NCBI RefSeq assembly: GCF_004912155.1
Contig: NZ_STGX01000020.1
Coordinates: 49,268 to 113,267, forward strand
Direction: 5' to 3'
Source: Glycomyces paridis
Lineage (GTDB): Bacteria; Actinomycetota; Actinomycetes; Mycobacteriales; Micromonosporaceae
DNA length: 64,000 nucleotides
The notes beneath the pieces are model-generated. The model was given only the letters and a program-made list of their open reading frames with translations. It did no database searches and was not told the DNA's origin. The first letter of the stretch is position 1, and each line of letters opens with the position of its first letter. The position numbers and the translations under genes were made by a program. Below are positions 50,931 to 61,192 of this stretch, piece after piece.

Positions 50931-52763
50931 CTAGTCCTCGTCCGTGCGCAGCGCGGCGATGAACGCCTCCTGCGGGACCTCGACGCGGCCGATGTTCTTC
51001 ATGCGCTTCTTGCCCTCCTTCTGCTTCTCCAGCAGCTTGCGCTTGCGGGAGATGTCGCCGCCGTAGCACTTGGCGAGGACGTCCTTGCGGAGGGCGCGGA
51101 TGGTCTCGCGGGCGATGATGCGGCTGCCGATGGCGGCCTGGATGGGCACCTCGAACTGCTGGCGCGGGATGAGCTTCTTGAGGCGCTCGGACAGGCGCAC
51201 CCCGTAGGCGTAGGCCTGGTCCTTGTGGACGATCGCCGCGAAGGCGTCGACCTTCTCGCCCTGGAGCAGGATGTCGACCTTCACGAGGTCGGACTGCTGG
51301 GAGCCGTCGATATCGTAGTCGAGCGAGGCGTAGCCCTTGGTGCGGGACTTGAGGTGGTCGAAGAAGTCGAAGACGATCTCGGCCAGCGGCATGGTGTAGC
51401 GGATCTCGACGCGGTCGGTCGAGAGGTAGTCCATGCCGATCTGCACGCCGCGCTTGGTCTGGCACAGCTCCATGACCGTGCCGATGTACTCGGTCGGGGT
51501 CAGGATGGTGGCCTTGACGACCGGCTCGGTGATCGAGTGGATCTTGCCCTCGGGGAACTCCGAGGGGTTGGTGACCTCGATCTCCTCGCCGTCCTCCTTG
51601 ACGACCTGGTACACCACGTTCGGCGCGGTCGAGATGAGGTCGAGGTTGAACTCGCGTTCGAGTCGCTCCTGGATGATCTCCAGGTGCAGCAGGCCGAGGA
51701 AGCCGACGCGGAAGCCGAAGCCGAGTGCGGCCGAGGTCTCGGGCTCGTACTGGAGCGCGGCGTCGTTGAGCTGCAACTTGTCGAGCGCTTCGCGCAGGTT
51801 CCCGTAGTCGGAGCCGTCGATCGGGTAGAGCCCGGAGAAGACCATGGGCTTGGCGATCGTGTAGCCCGGCAGCGCCTCGGTGGCGGGGTTCTTGTTGAGC
51901 GTGACGGTGTCGCCGACCTTCGACTGGCGCACGTCCTTCACGCCGGTGATGAGGTAGCCGACCTCGCCGACGCCGAGGGCCTTGGAAACCACCGGTTCGG
52001 GGCTGATGACGCCGATCTCCAGCAGCTCGTGGTCGGCGCGGGTGGACATCATGCGGATGCGGTCGCGGGCGCTGAGCTTGCCGTCGATGACGCGGATGTA
52101 GGTGACGACGCCGCGGTACACGTCGTAGACGGAGTCGAAGATGAGCGCGCGGGCGGGCGCGTCGGCGTCGCCGGTGGGGGCCGGGATCTGGGCCACGACG
52201 GCGTCGAGCAGCTCGGCGACGCCCGCACCGGTCTTGCCGGAGACGCGGAAGACGTCCTCGGGCTCGCAGCCGATGAGGTTCGCGATCTCCTCGGCGTAGC
52301 GGTCGGGGTCGGCCGAGGGGAGGTCGATCTTGTTGAGCACCGGGATGATGGTGAGGTCGTTGGCCATCGCCAGGTAGAGGTTCGCGAGCGTCTGCGCCTC
52401 GATGCCCTGTGCGGCGTCGACCAGGAGGATCGCGCCCTCGCAGGCGGCGAGCGACCGGGACACCTCGTAGGTGAAGTCGACGTGCCCGGGGGTGTCGATC
52501 ATGTTGAGCACGAAGCCCTCGCCCTCGGACTCGCCGGAGCGGACCGTCCAGGGCATCCGGACGGCCTGAGACTTCACGGTGATGCCGCGCTCCCGCTCGA
52601 TGTCCATCCGGTCGAGGTACTGCGCGCGCATCTGGCGGGCGTCGACGACCTCGGTGATCTGCAACATGCGGTCGGCCAGGGTGGACTTGCCGTGGTCGAT
52701 GTGCGCGATGATGCAGAAGTTCCGGATGGTGTCCGGAGCGGTCGAGCCTGGCGCGTTGGTCAC
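50931..52763 (-). CDS. lepA: Elongation factor 4 (LepA)
   Basis: 610-aa translational GTPase acting on the ribosome. G1 AHIDHGKST (20-28), G3 DTPGHVDF, G4 NKID; C-terminal LepA domain with [13 protein letters not shown]. The GTG at 52763 follows GAGGGAAGG and gives the family length; the 34-residue longer form is rejected. Confidence 0.95.
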   Translation of the reverse strand: MTNAPGSTAPDTIRNFCIIAHIDHGKSTLADRMLQITEVVDARQMRAQYLDRMDIERERGITVKSQAVRMPWTVRSGESEGEGFVLNMIDTPGHVDFTYEVSRSLAACEGAILLVDAAQGIEAQTLANLYLAMANDLTIIPVLNKIDLPSADPDRYAEEIANLIGCEPEDVFRVSGKTGAGVAELLDAVVAQIPAPTGDADAPARALIFDSVYDVYRGVVTYIRVIDGKLSARDRIRMMSTRADHELLEIGVISPEPVVSKALGVGEVGYLITGVKDVRQSKVGDTVTLNKNPATEALPGYTIAKPMVFSGLYPIDGSDYGNLREALDKLQLNDAALQYEPETSAALGFGFRVGFLGLLHLEIIQERLEREFNLDLISTAPNVVYQVVKEDGEEIEVTNPSEFPEGKIHSITEPVVKATILTPTEYIGTVMELCQTKRGVQIGMDYLSTDRVEIRYTMPLAEIVFDFFDHLKSRTKGYASLDYDIDGSQQSDLVKVDILLQGEKVDAFAAIVHKDQAYAYGVRLSERLKKLIPRQQFEVPIQAAIGSRIIARETIRALRKDVLAKCYGGDISRKRKLLEKQKEGKKRMKNIGRVEVPQEAFIAALRTDED

Positions 52764-52958
52764 TGTGACCTTCCCTCTCGGCGGCGCTTGCGGGCCGTGG
52801 ATGTGCCCCGTTCGGACGGGGTGGCTTGACAATTCTGCCTTACGGCCCCGAGGCACCCCGCACACCCAGCGGGAAAAGGCGTCCCGCTCACCACCGCCCG
52901 ACGGCCCTCGGCCCCGGCCCGCTCGCGCGGGCCGGGGCCGAGGCCGGTCTCAGGTCGC

Positions 52959-53969
52959 CTACGCGGCGACCGGCACCGCCACCTGGGGCTCGGGCTGCAC
53001 GGCCTTCACCTTCGAACGCACCGCGCCGATCGTGAACAGCACCACACCGAGCGCCGTCCAGGCCGCGAGCACCCACACGGCGGTCGCGCCGCCGTGCCCG
53101 TCGAAGTACGCGGCCGAGCGCAGCAGCGTCCCGCCCGCGCCCGGGGCCAGGTACTGCCCGAACTCGCCCCACGGCGCGGGGAGCATCTCCGGCGAGCTCG
53201 CCATGCCCGAGAGCGGGTTGCCGACGAGCATCACGATGACGGCGCCCACGATCACCCCGGCGCGGCCGAGGAGCTTCACGAGCCCGAGGATCAGCCACCC
53301 GGTGGCGGCCATCGCCAGCGCCAGCGCGCCGGCCACCGGCAGGTAGTCGCCGCCGATGGATTCGAGGACGTACAGCATGATCGCCGCAACGCCCGCGCCC
53401 ACCGCGAGCGGGGCGAGGATCGCGGCCGCGATCTGGCGACCGGTGCCGCGCACGTTGAAGCCGATGAGCGCGGCGATCATGATGCCGCCGGCGGCGAGCG
53501 GCAGGGCGGAGGCGGCGAGTCCGGCGCCGTTCGGGTCGTCGGCGGGCAGCGCCACGAGGTCTTCGACGGTGACGGGGACGCCGCCCATCTGGGCCGCGAC
53601 GCCGTCGGCGATGCCGACGACCAGGCGCGAGACCACCGGGGAGGCGGCCGAGGCGGTGTAGACGGTGATGCCGTCGGGTGCGATGGCGAAGGCGGCGTAG
53701 ACCTCGCGCTCCTCGATGAGGGTCGCGGCCTCGTCGGCGTCGGCCGCCGCGGTCACGTCGAAGCCGTCGGGTTCGGCCTGGTCGAGTTGGGCCTGGACCT
53801 GGTCGGCGGCCGAGTCGGGGGCGACGACGGCGATGGGGACCTCGTGCGGGCCCATCCCGGTCGAGGGCCAGGCGAATGCGAGAGTGAGGACGCCGACGAT
53901 GAGCGCGAGACCGGCGCTGAGCGCGATCACCCGTCCGATCGGGGTGCGCTCGGGGGTGGAGGTTTCCAT
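52959..53969 (-). CDS. DUF3533/YhgE-like membrane protein
   Basis: 336-aa protein with one N-terminal helix, a ~120-residue extracytoplasmic domain and about five C-terminal helices, the ABC-2/YhgE-Pip plan. It may be an efflux component. ATG 53969 has GGAAA upstream. Divergent from its probable TetR repressor. Confidence 0.75.
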   Translation of the reverse strand: METSTPERTPIGRVIALSAGLALIVGVLTLAFAWPSTGMGPHEVPIAVVAPDSAADQVQAQLDQAEPDGFDVTAAADADEAATLIEEREVYAAFAIAPDGITVYTASAASPVVSRLVVGIADGVAAQMGGVPVTVEDLVALPADDPNGAGLAASALPLAAGGIMIAALIGFNVRGTGRQIAAAILAPLAVGAGVAAIMLYVLESIGGDYLPVAGALALAMAATGWLILGLVKLLGRAGVIVGAVIVMLVGNPLSGMASSPEMLPAPWGEFGQYLAPGAGGTLLRSAAYFDGHGGATAVWVLAAWTALGVVLFTIGAVRSKVKAVQPEPQVAVPVAA

Positions 53970-53989
53970 GATGGTTTCCAATCATCGTT

Positions 53990-54008
53990 AAGATACGGCT
54001 CGTATCTT
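53990..54008. promoter_or_regulatory. Operator between DUF3533 gene and TetR
   Basis: AAGATACG-GCT-CGTATCTT, perfect 8-bp arms. A related GATCCGTATCC lies at about 54038-54048. Confidence 0.6.
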
Positions 54009-54057
54009 GCTAGGCTCAACGTAACATAAGAAACGATCCGTATCCAGAGGGAGTCCG

Positions 54058-54654
54058 GTGAAGCGCAGGACAGCGTCCAGACGCCGCGGTGAAGAGCTCG
54101 AACAGGCGATCCTCGACGCCGTGTGGGCGGAGTTCAGCGAGGTCGGCTTCGCGAAGCTCACGATGGAGGGCGTCGCGAAGCGAGCCGGCACGAGCAAGCC
54201 GGTGCTGTATCGGCGCTGGTCGAGCCGGGTGGAGATGCTCATCTCATGCATCGCGAGCCGCATCCCGAAGGCGGACGCCGTCCCGGACACCGGGAGCCTG
54301 CGCGGCGACATGGTCGCGTTGCTCACCGTGGCGAGAGAGCGCATGACCCTGATCGGCCAGACCGCGATGCTCGGCATGCTGGCCGAGGTCAGCAAGGACC
54401 CAGACGTGCGGGAGGTCCTGCTCGGCGGGCTCGCGAGCGAACTGGTCAACCTGCTGTACCAGGTGGTGTACCGGCGCGCGATCGACCGCGGCGAACTCGC
54501 CGAGGAGCACCTCACCCCGCGCCTCCTCAGACTCCCGACCGACTTGGGGCGCAGCGAGTTCCTGCTGTTCGGCACCATCTCGGACGAGGCGATCGACAGC
54601 ATCGTCGACGAGGTGATCCTGCCCGCGCTCCGCGCCCGCGGCGCGGCCGTGTGA
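54058..54654 (+). CDS. TetR-family regulator
   Basis: 198-aa regulator; HTH in FAKLTMEGVAKRAGTSKPVL then YRRWSSRVEML (about residues 30-62). GTG start with GAGGGAG upstream. It probably represses the divergent membrane protein. Confidence 0.88.
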   Translation: MKRRTASRRRGEELEQAILDAVWAEFSEVGFAKLTMEGVAKRAGTSKPVLYRRWSSRVEMLISCIASRIPKADAVPDTGSLRGDMVALLTVARERMTLIGQTAMLGMLAEVSKDPDVREVLLGGLASELVNLLYQVVYRRAIDRGELAEEHLTPRLLRLPTDLGRSEFLLFGTISDEAIDSIVDEVILPALRARGAAV

Positions 54655-54718
54655 GGGCCCCGGGGTAACGTGCGCGACAGCGGGTGACCGGCGTGCGAAC
54701 CGGCCCTTCGACCTGGTG

Positions 54719-54724
54719 TAATCT
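54719..54724 (+). promoter_or_regulatory. Possible rpsT promoter -10
   Basis: TAATCT, about 130 nt before rpsT. The leader 54730-54855 is long, as for autoregulated S20 genes. Confidence 0.35.
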
Positions 54725-54855
54725 GGCTCGCGGTCATGCTCCCAGGGCGTGTGCGATGCTCGGCTCCTGGTAACGTTGACAGGCGCTCGGAGTGCCCTCT
54801 GCCTCCGACGCGATCAATTAAGGAACCAAGCAATCACGAAACTGAGGCTTCACGC

Positions 54856-55128
54856 GTGGCGAACATTAAGTCCAAGGAAAAGCGCATTCTGACGAACGAG
54901 AAGCGCCGGATCCGCAACAAGTCTGTGAAGTCGTCGCTGAAGACCGCCGTCCGGAAGTTCCGTGAGGCGTCTGCCACCGGCGACGTCACCGCTGCCGAGA
55001 CGCACCTGCGCGCCGCCAGCCGTGAGCTGGACAAGGCCGCCACCAAGGGCGTCATCCACAAGAACCAGGCCGCGCAGCGCAAGTCCAAGCTCGCCGCGGC
55101 TTACAACAAGCTGTCCGCGGCCGCGTAA
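54856..55128 (+). CDS. rpsT: 30S ribosomal protein S20
   Basis: 90-aa basic helical protein starting at [23 protein letters not shown], ending [17 protein letters not shown]. It binds 16S rRNA early in 30S assembly. Confidence 0.96.
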   Translation: MANIKSKEKRILTNEKRRIRNKSVKSSLKTAVRKFREASATGDVTAAETHLRAASRELDKAATKGVIHKNQAAQRKSKLAAAYNKLSAAA

Positions 55129-55156
55129 GCGCAGCCTGCGAGGAGCACAAGCTTCA

Positions 55157-55187
55157 GAAGGCCCGGGGGCGACGCCCCCGGGCCTTC
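55157..55187 (+). terminator. Terminator after rpsT
   Basis: Perfect 14-bp stem GAAGGCCCGGGGGC with a GAC loop. Confidence 0.8.
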
Positions 55188-55205
55188 GGCGTTCCCCGCG
55201 GCGGT

Positions 55206-55454
55206 TCAGCCGCGGTCGTGCGCGCCCGCGATGACGTCGTTGATCTTCACCATGGCCGCCACCGCGAGCGGCAGGACGAGCACCACCAGCCACGGCACCA
55301 GTTCGGTCAGCGCCATGAGGACGGCCAGCGCCACGGACCCCTCGAACAGGACCACGCACCAGACGTGGGAGAGGTGCAGGTGCTTGAGCCGCAGGGTCCT
55401 GGCGTACCAGGGGCGGCGCAGCCGGGCCACTCGTCCGTGGCGGTACTCAGACAC
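55206..55454 (-). CDS. Small membrane protein
   Basis: 82-aa protein with two hydrophobic segments (VWCVVLFEGSVALAVLMAL, LVPWLVVLVLPLAVAAM). It overlaps the holA end by 8 bp, so it is likely coupled to it. Not recognised. Confidence 0.6.
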   Translation of the reverse strand: MSEYRHGRVARLRRPWYARTLRLKHLHLSHVWCVVLFEGSVALAVLMALTELVPWLVVLVLPLAVAAMVKINDVIAGAHDRG

Positions 55455-56439
55455 GACCGGACCTTCCTGAAGCGCTCAACCGGGTGATTTCGAGGACCGC
55501 GTGTTCGAGGGCCCAGCCGCGGTCGTCCGCGCCGCCCTTGACCTCGCCGTTGAGGCGGGCGCAGACCCGCATCGCCTCGGCGAGGGCGTCGGCGGTCCAG
55601 TTGCGGGACTGCTTTCTCGCCTTCTCGATCTGCCAGGGGGCCATGCCGAGCTGCCCGGCGAGCTGCGCGGCGCCGCCGCGTTCGGCCGCGACCCGTGACA
55701 GGTTGCGGACGGCCATCGCGAGCGCGTCGGCGATCGGCACGGGGTCGACGCCGACCTGCATGGCCCAGCGCAGCGTCCCGAGGGCCTCCCCGGCGTCCCC
55801 GGCGATGGTGGCGTCGGCGACGGCGAAGCCGGAGACCTCGGCGCGGCCCGAGTAGTACTGGGCGACGCTCTCCTGGGTGATCTTCCCGTCGGTGTCGGCG
55901 ACGAGCTGGGCGCACGCGGAGGCGAGTTCACGCAGGTCGGAGCCGACGGCCTGGATGATCGTGTCCGCGATCTCGGCGGAGGCCGACCGCGGCGAGGCCC
56001 CGGCGTCGCGGAGCTCGCCGCGCACGAACGCGACCCGGTCGGGCTGGCGCTTGATCTTGGAGACGCGCACGGTCTCGACGTCGAGCTTCTTGAGCCCTTC
56101 GGAGAGCGCCTTGCCCTTGTTGCCGCCGTTGTGGCAGACGGCGAGGTAGATGCCGGGCGCGGGCTGCGCGGCGTAGGCGAGGACCGCCGCCGCGGTGTCC
56201 TTGTCGACGTCCTGGCCCGTCTCCACGACGGCGACGACCGCGCCGCCGAACAGGGTCGGGCTGGTGAGCCCGGCGAGGGCGCCGGTGGTGAGGTCGGCGC
56301 CGCTGACGCGGTTGACGGCCGGCGCGGGATCGTGCTCGGGCATCTCGGCGCGGACCGCCTTGACGTACTCGGCGGCGGCGCGCTCGGCGAGGAATTCGTC
56401 GTCGCCCAGGATCAGGCGGATGGGTTGGAGTGCTGCCAC
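55447..56439 (-). CDS. holA: DNA polymerase III subunit delta
   Basis: 330-aa clamp-loader subunit. LILGDDEFLAERAAAEYV starts the ATPase-like domain; VRVSKIKRQPDRVAFVRGEL and DLRELASACAQL are typical. It opens the beta clamp within the clamp-loader complex. GTG 56439 with AAGGAT upstream. Confidence 0.9.
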   Translation of the reverse strand: MAALQPIRLILGDDEFLAERAAAEYVKAVRAEMPEHDPAPAVNRVSGADLTTGALAGLTSPTLFGGAVVAVVETGQDVDKDTAAAVLAYAAQPAPGIYLAVCHNGGNKGKALSEGLKKLDVETVRVSKIKRQPDRVAFVRGELRDAGASPRSASAEIADTIIQAVGSDLRELASACAQLVADTDGKITQESVAQYYSGRAEVSGFAVADATIAGDAGEALGTLRWAMQVGVDPVPIADALAMAVRNLSRVAAERGGAAQLAGQLGMAPWQIEKARKQSRNWTADALAEAMRVCARLNGEVKGGADDRGWALEHAVLEITRLSASGRSGRV

Positions 56440-56639
56440 CGGACCATCCTTTCATGCCGACCGCATCCCCACGGGTTTCGACCGGGCCATCGTCTCCCGC
56501 GCAACCCCCGATCGATGCCGCCCCGTACCGGACAGGTCCGAGCCGTCCGGAAACCAATCACCCAAAAGTGCGTCACAACCCGACCACGCACCGCCAACTG
56601 CCGAACCCCGCCGCGCCGGACTGTCGGCCCCGAGTCGCC

Positions 56640-57010
56640 CTTGTCTTCGGGGGCACTGTCATCGGGGCACTCGAAACCGCCACACCCGACTCCACCACGC
56701 CAAGCCCCGCCACACCCGATTCCGCCATACTCAAGCCCGGGGTCCGCACCACCCCACCCATGTCACACCCCCGCGCCACTCTTGAATCGGGGGGACCTGC
56801 GAACCGACACGCCCGACTCCGGGGGCCGGAGCCCGTCGACCTCTATCGGATCCCCGAGCCGCTCTTGTATCGGGGCTCGGAAACCGAAACTGCCTACCCC
56901 AGGGAGCCGGAACACATCGTCCCCTGCCGAACTCTCGCGCCGCCCCATTCCATTGGGCCCTCCAAACCGACACGCCCAATCCCGGGGGCCGGAGCCCCCT
57001 TGCCCCCTGT
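56640..57010. repeat. Degenerate ~80-bp tandem repeat region
   Basis: AAACCGACACGCCC-like cores at 56674, 56801, 56881 and 56964, the last three 80 and 83 bp apart and each followed by a GGGGGCCGGAGCCC-like stretch; a shorter copy lies at about 56706. CTTGNATCGGGG motifs intervene. Non-coding, between holA and comEC. Confidence 0.55.
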
Positions 57011-57045
57011 CGGAGCCTCCGGCGCACCCGCCTCCGCGCCCCCCC

Positions 57046-59361
57046 TCACGCTCCCGTCATCACCTCGAATCGGTCGCCGTTGCGCACCACCGTGATCCGC
57101 CCGTCCTCATCCGTCCGGAACACCAGCGCCCCGCGCTCCTCCAGCACCGCGAGCGGCCCCGGGTCCGGATGCCCGTACTCGTTGCCCGCGCCCACGCCAA
57201 CAAGCGCCACTGCCGGGTCGGCCGCCTCCAAAAGCTCCCGCACCTGAAACGCCGACCCATGATGCGGCACCTTCAAGACGTCCACGTCCAGCGCCGCGCC
57301 ACCCGCCAGCAGCGCCCGCTGTCCCTCCAGCTCCACGTCCCCGGTCAGCAGGACGCTCGTCCCCGCGACCTCGGCCCGCAGCGCCACCGAGTTATTGTTC
57401 GGGTCCGACCTGGTGCCGCTCAACGGCTCCGGAGGCGGCGCCAGCACCTCCAGCCGCGTCGCCCCGAACGCGAACACCTCCCCCGGCACCGCCGCAAGCA
57501 CCGGCACCGCCCCGGCCGCCTCCTCCACGAGGTCGTACCCGTAGCGGGCCTCGCCCGGCGGCGGCGCGAGCACCGCGCCCACCTCGCGACCCTCCATCGC
57601 CCCACCGATACCGGCGGTGTGGTCGATGTGGAAGTGCGACAGCACCAGCAGCGCGATCCGCTCCACCCCGAGGTCGTCCAGGCACGCGTCGACCAGGGCC
57701 GGGTCGGGCCCCACGTCGACCACCACCACGTCCTCCCCCGCCGGCAGCACCAACGCGTCGCCCTGGCCCACATCGCACATGGTCACGACCCACCCGGACG
57801 GCGCGCCACCGGTCCACAGGCACGCGGGAACCGCTCCGACCGCGGCCGCGGCGAGCACCGCGAACACGGGCCGACGCAGACGCCGCGAATGCAGCGACCA
57901 GATCAGCACCGCGAGCGCCGCCCCCGAACCGAGACCCCACCACACCCCGCCCGGCAACGGCAGCATCGCACCGGGCACCTCGGCCCCCGTGCGCGCCAAC
58001 CAGATCAGCCAACGCGTCGGAACCGCGGCCAACTGCGCCGCGACCTCTCCGGCCGGCACCCACACCGCCGCCGCGGCGGCCGCGCCCACCGAGAGCACCA
58101 CCACCGGTGCGGCCACCAGCGCCGCCAGCAGGTTCACCGGCACCGACACGAGGCTCACCCCGCTCCCGAGCCCGACCAGCAGCGGCGTCACCGCCACCTG
58201 CGTCGCCATCGGGATCGTCACGGCCAGCGCCACCGCCTGCGGCCAGCCGCGGTGTTCGAGCGGCTTCGCCCACCGGAACGCCAAGAGCAGCAACCCGACG
58301 CAGGCCGCCACCGACAGCGCGAACCCCGCCTGCGCAGCCATGTCCGGGTCGGCGAGCACCAGCACGAGCACCGCCGTCGCCAAGGCGGGCATCGCCGCGC
58401 GCGGACGCCCGGCGGCCAGCGCCAGCAGCGTCATCCCCGCCATCACCGCCGCCCGCAGCACGCTCGGCTGCGGCCCGGCGACGACCACGATCGCCCCGGC
58501 CGCGACCGCGCCCGCGAGCACCCGCGCCCTGGGGCCTGCGCGGCAGGCCGTCGCCACCGCGAGCACGGCCCCGACGATGAGGCTCAGGTGGTAGCCCGAG
58601 ACGACCACGAGGTGCACCAGCCCGGTCGCCTTGAAGTCGGCGGCCGTCTCGGCGTCCATCATGGAGGTGTCGCCGACCGCGAGCGCCGGGATCAACCCCG
58701 CCTCGGGTTGGGGAACGACCGCCACGGCGGCCGAGAGCCGTTCGCGCACATGGTCGGCGAACCGGTACGGCAGCGACGGCGGCCCTTCCGGTTCGGGCGG
58801 GCCGCGGGCGCTGACGATCGCGGCGGTGAGCCGCCCGGCATCGGCCTCGCGGAGCACGGCGGGCACCGCCAGGCGCTGCCCGGCGGTCGTCTCGGCCCAT
58901 TCTTCGCCGCTGGCGACCAGGAGCACCTTCCAGTTCCCTTCGAGGGTCGCCCCGTCCGTGGTGAACGAGCGCAGTCTCGCGCTGGCGGTGACGAGGTCGG
59001 GCCGACGCGACGAGGCCTTCGGAACGCTCTGGAGCACCAGCTCCGCCTCCCCGTGGGCCTCGGCGGCAGTCATCGCCGCGAGCTCGGGATGGTCACGGGC
59101 CGCGACGTGCACGGCGGTGACCCCCGCGCCGAGCATCCCTCCGAACGCGACCGTGGCGGCGGCGGCGCCGAGGCCGCGCCGCCACCGCGAACCCGCCAGA
59201 GCCAGTGCGAGGCAGACGGCCGCAAGGGCGGCGCCGATCGCGGCCGTGCCGTACAGGACCGCGAGCCCGGCCGCCCACACCCCGGCGGCTGCGAGCGGCA
59301 GCCGCCGGTCGCGGCGGACCACTTCCGAAGGGGCGGGCCGAAGATGGAACTCGGCGCTCAC
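57046..59361 (-). CDS. comEC: ComEC/Rec2 DNA-uptake channel
   Basis: 771-aa protein: N-terminal helices and DUF4131 region, the ComEC competence channel (GLVHLVVVSGYHLSLI; about residues 220-490) and a C-terminal metallo-beta-lactamase domain with LSHFHIDHTAG and HHGSAFQ. GTG 59361 with GGAGG 8 nt upstream. Follows comEA. Confidence 0.92.
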   Translation of the reverse strand: MSAEFHLRPAPSEVVRRDRRLPLAAAGVWAAGLAVLYGTAAIGAALAAVCLALALAGSRWRRGLGAAAATVAFGGMLGAGVTAVHVAARDHPELAAMTAAEAHGEAELVLQSVPKASSRRPDLVTASARLRSFTTDGATLEGNWKVLLVASGEEWAETTAGQRLAVPAVLREADAGRLTAAIVSARGPPEPEGPPSLPYRFADHVRERLSAAVAVVPQPEAGLIPALAVGDTSMMDAETAADFKATGLVHLVVVSGYHLSLIVGAVLAVATACRAGPRARVLAGAVAAGAIVVVAGPQPSVLRAAVMAGMTLLALAAGRPRAAMPALATAVLVLVLADPDMAAQAGFALSVAACVGLLLLAFRWAKPLEHRGWPQAVALAVTIPMATQVAVTPLLVGLGSGVSLVSVPVNLLAALVAAPVVVLSVGAAAAAAVWVPAGEVAAQLAAVPTRWLIWLARTGAEVPGAMLPLPGGVWWGLGSGAALAVLIWSLHSRRLRRPVFAVLAAAAVGAVPACLWTGGAPSGWVVTMCDVGQGDALVLPAGEDVVVVDVGPDPALVDACLDDLGVERIALLVLSHFHIDHTAGIGGAMEGREVGAVLAPPPGEARYGYDLVEEAAGAVPVLAAVPGEVFAFGATRLEVLAPPPEPLSGTRSDPNNNSVALRAEVAGTSVLLTGDVELEGQRALLAGGAALDVDVLKVPHHGSAFQVRELLEAADPAVALVGVGAGNEYGHPDPGPLAVLEERGALVFRTDEDGRITVVRNGDRFEVMTGA

Positions 59362-59386
59362 GAGGCGCACCTCCTCTCCGGCCCGT

Positions 59387-60151
59387 TCACAGCGTCACCT
59401 GCTCGCGGAGCTGTTCGAGGAGGGCCGAGCCGATCCCGGACACGTCCGACAGCTCGTCGATCGAGGAGAAGCTGCCGTGCTCGTCACGGTAGGCGATGAT
59501 CCGCTCGGCGAGCACCGGCCCGATGCCGTTGAGGGCGTCCAGTTCCGCGGGCCCGGCGACGTTGATGTTCGCCAGCCCGCCGGCGGCCGCGTCCCCTGCT
59601 GCGGGCGCCGCTCCCGAGGCCGCGGCGTCGGGCACGGCCACCAGGTCCCCGTCCGCGACCACGCGCGCAAGGTTGAGGAAGCCGGGGTCGGCGCCCTCGG
59701 CGAGCCCGCCGGCGGCCTCGATGGCGTCGGCGACCCGCGCGCCCGCCTCCAGCTCCACGATGCCCGGCTCGTTGACCGCCCCGGCCACCGAGACCACGAT
59801 GGTCGCCGGAGCCGCGTCCGAGGCCTCCGGGGCCGCTGCGGGCACGGTCGCGGCCGGTTCCGAGTCGGGCCAGGACAGCACCGTCACCGACAACCCGACC
59901 GCCGCGACGACGACCGCGACGGCGAGCAGCACCCAGCGGTTCAGATGCGAAAGGCCCAAACGGGTCTGGAGCCGTTCGACCCGCTCCTCGAACCGTCGGG
60001 CGCGGCCCGCGTCGAGTTCGGGTTCGGGTCGGGCGTCCCCGGTGGCGGCGTCGACGGTCTCGTTACAGACCCGGTCGACATCGGAGTCGTTGAGTCGCAT
60101 TCTGAGCCGCGCGGCGAGGGCGCCGTGCTCGGGTGGTTGATCGCGTTCCAT
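59387..60151 (-). CDS. comEA: ComEA-like DNA-binding protein
   Basis: 254-aa protein: cytoplasmic N-terminus, one helix (NRWVLLAVAVVVAAVGLSVT), an SLBB domain (VVSVAGAVNEPGIVELEAGA) and a C-terminal helix-hairpin-helix pair (LNGIGPVLAERIIAYRDEHG, VSGIGSALLEQL) that binds dsDNA. 25 bp before comEC. Confidence 0.9.
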   Translation of the reverse strand: MERDQPPEHGALAARLRMRLNDSDVDRVCNETVDAATGDARPEPELDAGRARRFEERVERLQTRLGLSHLNRWVLLAVAVVVAAVGLSVTVLSWPDSEPAATVPAAAPEASDAAPATIVVSVAGAVNEPGIVELEAGARVADAIEAAGGLAEGADPGFLNLARVVADGDLVAVPDAAASGAAPAAGDAAAGGLANINVAGPAELDALNGIGPVLAERIIAYRDEHGSFSSIDELSDVSGIGSALLEQLREQVTL

Positions 60152-60330
60152 ACCGGGGACAACGAGCGGAGGACACGGCCGATACCCGCGAATTTTCGAC
60201 CTGTGGACAACCCGGATCGACCCTGTGGACAACCGCGATCGGTGTGGACGAAGCCGCAGCGAGCGGTCATAATGCGGCCGAGCCGTCTCGACGCCGCATT
60301 CGCCGGGAACTTGCGATAAGCGCGCGGGCC

Positions 60331-61179
60331 TCACGTCGTCCGGCGGGTGATCACGCCGACCAGGCCCGGCCCGCAGTGCGCGCCCACGGCCGCGTCGACC
60401 TCCGTCACGTCCATGCGCTGCAACCGGTCCGCGAAGTGCTCGGCGAGCCATCCCGACAGGGCCTCCGCGCGCCGCTCCGCGCCGAGGTGGTGGACGGTCA
60501 TCTCGACCTCGGCCCCGCCCGCGTCGGCCACCGCGAGCGCCGCGAGCCGCTGAAGCCCCCGGGTCGGTGTGCGCACCTTCTCGACCACGTCGATCCGGCC
60601 GTCGTCGATCCCGAGGATGGGCTTCACCGACAGCGCGGTGCCCACGATCGCGCGGGCCGCGCTGATCCTGCCGCCGCGCCGCAGGAACTCAAGGGTGTCG
60701 AGGTAGAAGTATGTGGTGGTCCGGCTGACCGTCTCCTGCGCGGCGGCGGCGACGGCGAACAGATCGGCGCCCTTCTCCGCGGCGACCGCGGCGGCGAGCG
60801 CCGGATAGCCGACCCCCATGCCCGCGTTCAGCGAGTCCACGACCGCGACGCGGCCCTCGAACCCGACCGCGGCGGCCTCGGCCGCGGCGACGGTCCCCGA
60901 GAGCCTGCCCGACAGGTGCACCGAGACGACGCCGCTGGCGCCCTCGTCCAGCAACCGCTGGTACGTGGCACGCAGCTCCTCGGGCGGCAGGCCCGACGTC
61001 GTCACCGACCGGCCCTCGCGCAGCGCCCGCAGGATGCCGTCACCGTCGATGTCCTCGCCCTCGCGGTACTCGGTGCCGCCGATCAGCACGGGGATGCCGA
61101 GCACCGTCAGGCCGCCGTGGGCGGCGCGCAGCGGTTCGGACAAAGCCGAGGTGGAATCGGTAACAACGACGACGGTCAC
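60331..61179 (-). CDS. DegV family protein
   Basis: 282-aa fatty-acid-binding DegV/FakB-like protein (VVTDSTSAL, TSGLPPEELRATYQRL, HLSGRLSGT, DSLNAGMGVGYPAL, FLRRGGRIS, KPILGIDDG). GTG 61179 is 6 nt after TAGTGT: leaderless. Confidence 0.9.
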   Translation of the reverse strand: MTVVVVTDSTSALSEPLRAAHGGLTVLGIPVLIGGTEYREGEDIDGDGILRALREGRSVTTSGLPPEELRATYQRLLDEGASGVVSVHLSGRLSGTVAAAEAAAVGFEGRVAVVDSLNAGMGVGYPALAAAVAAEKGADLFAVAAAAQETVSRTTTYFYLDTLEFLRRGGRISAARAIVGTALSVKPILGIDDGRIDVVEKVRTPTRGLQRLAALAVADAGGAEVEMTVHHLGAERRAEALSGWLAEHFADRLQRMDVTEVDAAVGAHCGPGLVGVITRRTT

Positions 61180-61185
61180 GCCGCC

Positions 61186-61191
61186 ACACTA
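61186..61191 (-). promoter_or_regulatory. -10 element of degV
   Basis: TAGTGT (minus) ends 6 nt before GTG 61179. Confidence 0.5.
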
Positions 61192-61192
61192 C

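Noticed and set aside
56640..57010. CRISPR array
   Set aside because: Repeats are degenerate, too long and lack uniform unique spacers.
56131..59499. 1122-aa open frame on the plus strand
   Set aside because: Arg/His/Pro-rich shadow of holA and comEC with no domain.
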